Assembly: GCA_907163375.1 (NCBI GenBank)
Contig: CAJQUW010016926.1
Location: 62,001-126,000 of the forward strand
DNA from: Prostheceraeus crozeri
Taxonomy: Eukaryota > Platyhelminthes > Polycladida > Euryleptidae
Reading direction: 5' to 3'
DNA: 64,000 nucleotides
The first letter of the stretch is position 1. Every line of letters starts with the position of its first letter. The translations under genes and the position numbers were made by a program. This document shows positions 62,362-64,000 of this stretch, one piece after another. The notes beneath the pieces are model-generated. The model saw only the letters and a program-made list of their open reading frames with translations, searched no databases and was not told where the DNA came from.

Positions 62362-62717
62362 AAAGCAAAGTTTAGTATAGTCAAATAATTTTACTACGAC
62401 ACACGTTTGTGAAAATAAAGTTTGATCATTGACGTTGTATGACTGACCGAACTCACAGCAGCACTAGAAAGTTTTAGAAGGTTTTACTGCACAGTGTAGA
62501 TTGTCTTGTAACTTACTTTCAGTGTTAGAAAGTTTTATTGGTGACAGTTGCCAAATGTTTCCCTTATTAGAAAAATTCATGGCTGTTAGATTCGCTTCAT
62601 CAGGTTTACTAAAAGCAGTTTTCTACTGCAATGAGAGTTTAGAATGTTATATATGAAAATAGTGTACACCACAGCATTAGAACGTTTAGCACAACACAAG
62701 TGTCATGAAAAAATACT

Positions 62718-63170
62718 TTATTTGGTCTTTGATTTAACATCATTGAAACCCACTTTACTAATAGCAATGACAATATGCTTTATTTTATTCAGAAGCAAAT
62801 GATCGCCGTAACCATGAAAGTTGTCCATACGAGAAATAATCTTCCGTAGATGTCGTGTATAAAACTCAGAAGCATCAGTAACATATTCTTGTCCATAGGA
62901 ACGAAATTGAAAATCAACACTTTCCGCTACTTCACCTTCTGGAAAATGAATGTAATTGACATGTGCAATTAAGTGAGCCTTGATGAGACTGTCTTTGAAA
63001 TAAGATATCAACTCCGCAAATATTTTTCGTGTGTAGTCTAAACATGCTTCAAATTCTGTCTCCTCCCTTTGAAACTCAAGGATGTAATCTTGTATTAAGC
63101 CTCCGAAGCACTCTTGATGAAAACGAATCGAGCAATCATCATGTTTCAATGTATTGACTTCAGGTGCCAT
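62718..63170 (-). CDS. Stand-alone homologue of the polymerase N-terminal domain (element C)
   Basis: 150 residues, intact, ATG 63170. Homologous to 50651-51061 of B along its length: CFGGLIQDYILEFQREET, LIKAHLIAHVNYIHFPEGEV, FQFRSYGQEYV, FYTRHLRKIISRMDNFHGYG, IKHIVIAIS. Matches the polymerase domain preceding CFLYAVLSILHY. A minus-strand AATAAA near 62712 follows the stop. It faces the accessory gene convergently. Candidate replication cofactor. Confidence 0.6.
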   Translation of the reverse strand: MAPEVNTLKHDDCSIRFHQECFGGLIQDYILEFQREETEFEACLDYTRKIFAELISYFKDSLIKAHLIAHVNYIHFPEGEVAESVDFQFRSYGQEYVTDASEFYTRHLRKIISRMDNFHGYGDHLLLNKIKHIVIAISKVGFNDVKSKTK

Positions 63171-63309
63171 GGTTGAGTCTATTGCTAAACAACATTTTTG
63201 CCTAACACGATTTCAATAACGCGTTACAATTGTGCGTATGCACATCGGGAACTCTAGCTCGTCTGTGATTGGATGAGAGGTCTGATCCATTCACCACTTA
63301 GGAAAATCT

Positions 63310-63813
63310 TATAAAAGGCAGTGCACCAGCTCTGCTCTTCACATTTATCTTTCACAAGGTGAGTGTCGGTGAGCTCCTGCTATCAGGTTGTTTTGACTTG
63401 CTATCAAGTTGAATAGTCTCTTGCTATCACATCTTCTGCTCATAAAACATATCATCGCTGTAATACCTCCTTTGCTCGAGCGTTCCTTCGGGACGGCGGG
63501 TACTGCCGTAGAGGGATTGCGTTGCACGGGTTGTTCGTCGTTTGTTAGACCGAAACCTCTAAGCCGTTGCTCATGTTGGGCGTTCGACTTCATACTCAAC
63601 GTGACGCTTTCTCTCGCCAGGTCAGAGTACTTTAGCCATTCGACAAAGGTTAGTCTTTATGATATGGAGTAGAGGGAAATGTAATTCATTAGATGTCACT
63701 TCAATGATTGTTCCCAAACGTTGACTAGGCAAATGAAACGATTCTCATCTTTCCTTTTCAGTGATTGAAGTCTTACTTATCTACCATTGATCATCTACAA
63801 TCGACTATCTACC
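63310..63813 (+). promoter_or_regulatory. Promoter and 5'UTR intron of the gene at 63814
   Basis: TATAAAAGG at 63310-63318, leader ending TTTCACAAG, donor GTGAGT at 63359 and acceptor CTTTTCAG ending 63761. The intron contains repeated TTGCTATCA phrases, seen also in the other element C leader introns. Confidence 0.55.
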
Positions 63814-63880
63814 ATGGAATTGACAAAAATTGAGAACTACCGCATTGCTGTCGAGATGGAAAAGGCCACCATCGAGCAAT
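63814..63880 (+). CDS. First coding exon of an element C gene (truncated by the window)
   Basis: ATG 63814 with context CTACCATGG. It encodes 22 residues (MELTKIENYRIAVEMEKATI and two more) and ends before GTAAGT at 63881 with one base left over (phase 1). The following exon is beyond the window or not identifiable. It is too short to assign. The start resembles a helical N-terminus. Confidence 0.5.
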
Positions 63881-64000
63881 GTAAGTATTTGTATCAAGGT
63901 TGACTCTATTACTAACATCATTAGTGTAGTCATCCTCATTAAAATCAAGAGCCCCTCCCTTATTTTGTTCATGTTAAAACCGAATCCAAATTTTACCTCT

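Larger units (their letters stand above)
58922..64000. mobile_element. Polinton element C, left part (continues beyond window)
   Basis: Begins AGTAGTAAGCACATTCC, like the B terminus (AGTAGTAAGTAAATC). The subterminal region is shared with the right inner end of B. The first gene is the homologue of B's leftmost gene with the same promoter/UTR-intron plan, followed by a stand-alone polymerase-domain gene. The right end, polymerase and capsid genes lie outside the window. Confidence 0.75.

Noticed and set aside
1-64000. tRNA and rRNA genes
   Set aside because: No cloverleaf-like A/B box pair or conserved rRNA segment was noticed by eye; a tRNAscan run would be needed to exclude short ones.

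Overview
The window is animal (metazoan) genomic DNA dominated by Polinton/Maverick elements (endogenous adintovirus-like viruses). The signs are protein-primed type B DNA polymerases with N-terminal zinc fingers, a retrovirus-type integrase with chromodomain, an A32-type packaging ATPase, an adenovirus-type cysteine protease, a double jelly-roll capsid protein and penton-type proteins. There are also GT-AG introns, TATA boxes, AATAAA signals, an interstitial TTAGGG array and relics of pogo, hAT, piggyBac and mariner transposons. The repeat style (ACATGTACATG-rich DNA, many DNA transposons) suggests a marine invertebrate, but no host gene is present to name the phylum.

Layout. 1-5106: an AT-rich, decayed remnant (D) of a distant Polinton-like virus: N-terminal polymerase fragment, a clamp-like gene, a tail-fibre-like coiled-coil gene, a small hydrophobic virion-type protein, a truncated capsid-like gene and a duplicated small gene. 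5475-6167: an unrecognised gene. 7616-28482: element A, with inverted terminal repeats of about 400 bp starting AGTAGT. It has a full gene set but is riddled with frameshifts, and its integrase core is replaced by G-run/C-rich sequence. 28802-30736: a pogo-like element with a nested hAT-like element. 31859-53635: element B, a complete Polinton of 21,777 bp with terminal repeats of about 545 bp and a perfect 6-bp target duplication CTTGGT; most of its structural genes are intact. 53636-58921: an interspersed host repeat split by a 766-bp MITE, then piggyBac and mariner relics. 58922-64000: the left end of a third element, C, related to B, running off the window.

How the genes work together. 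In A and B one strand carries replication-accessory, packaging, integrase and capsid genes ending in capsid protein and protease. Facing the protease is a block encoding a divergent TATA-binding-protein-like protein overlapping a PC4-like protein; the polymerase lies beyond it. This looks like a viral transcription module that could act on the element's own TATA promoters. Accessory genes lie near the ends: an IAP-like RING protein (A), a zinc/coiled-coil gene family downstream of TATA plus a 5'UTR intron (B, C and, as a seven-exon gene in a similar setting, A), a DEDDh-like exonuclease and stand-alone copies of the polymerase N-terminal domain (B, C). B appears youngest (perfect TSD, few breaks), A older, D oldest. 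All homology statements come from reading the translations by eye; no database search was run.
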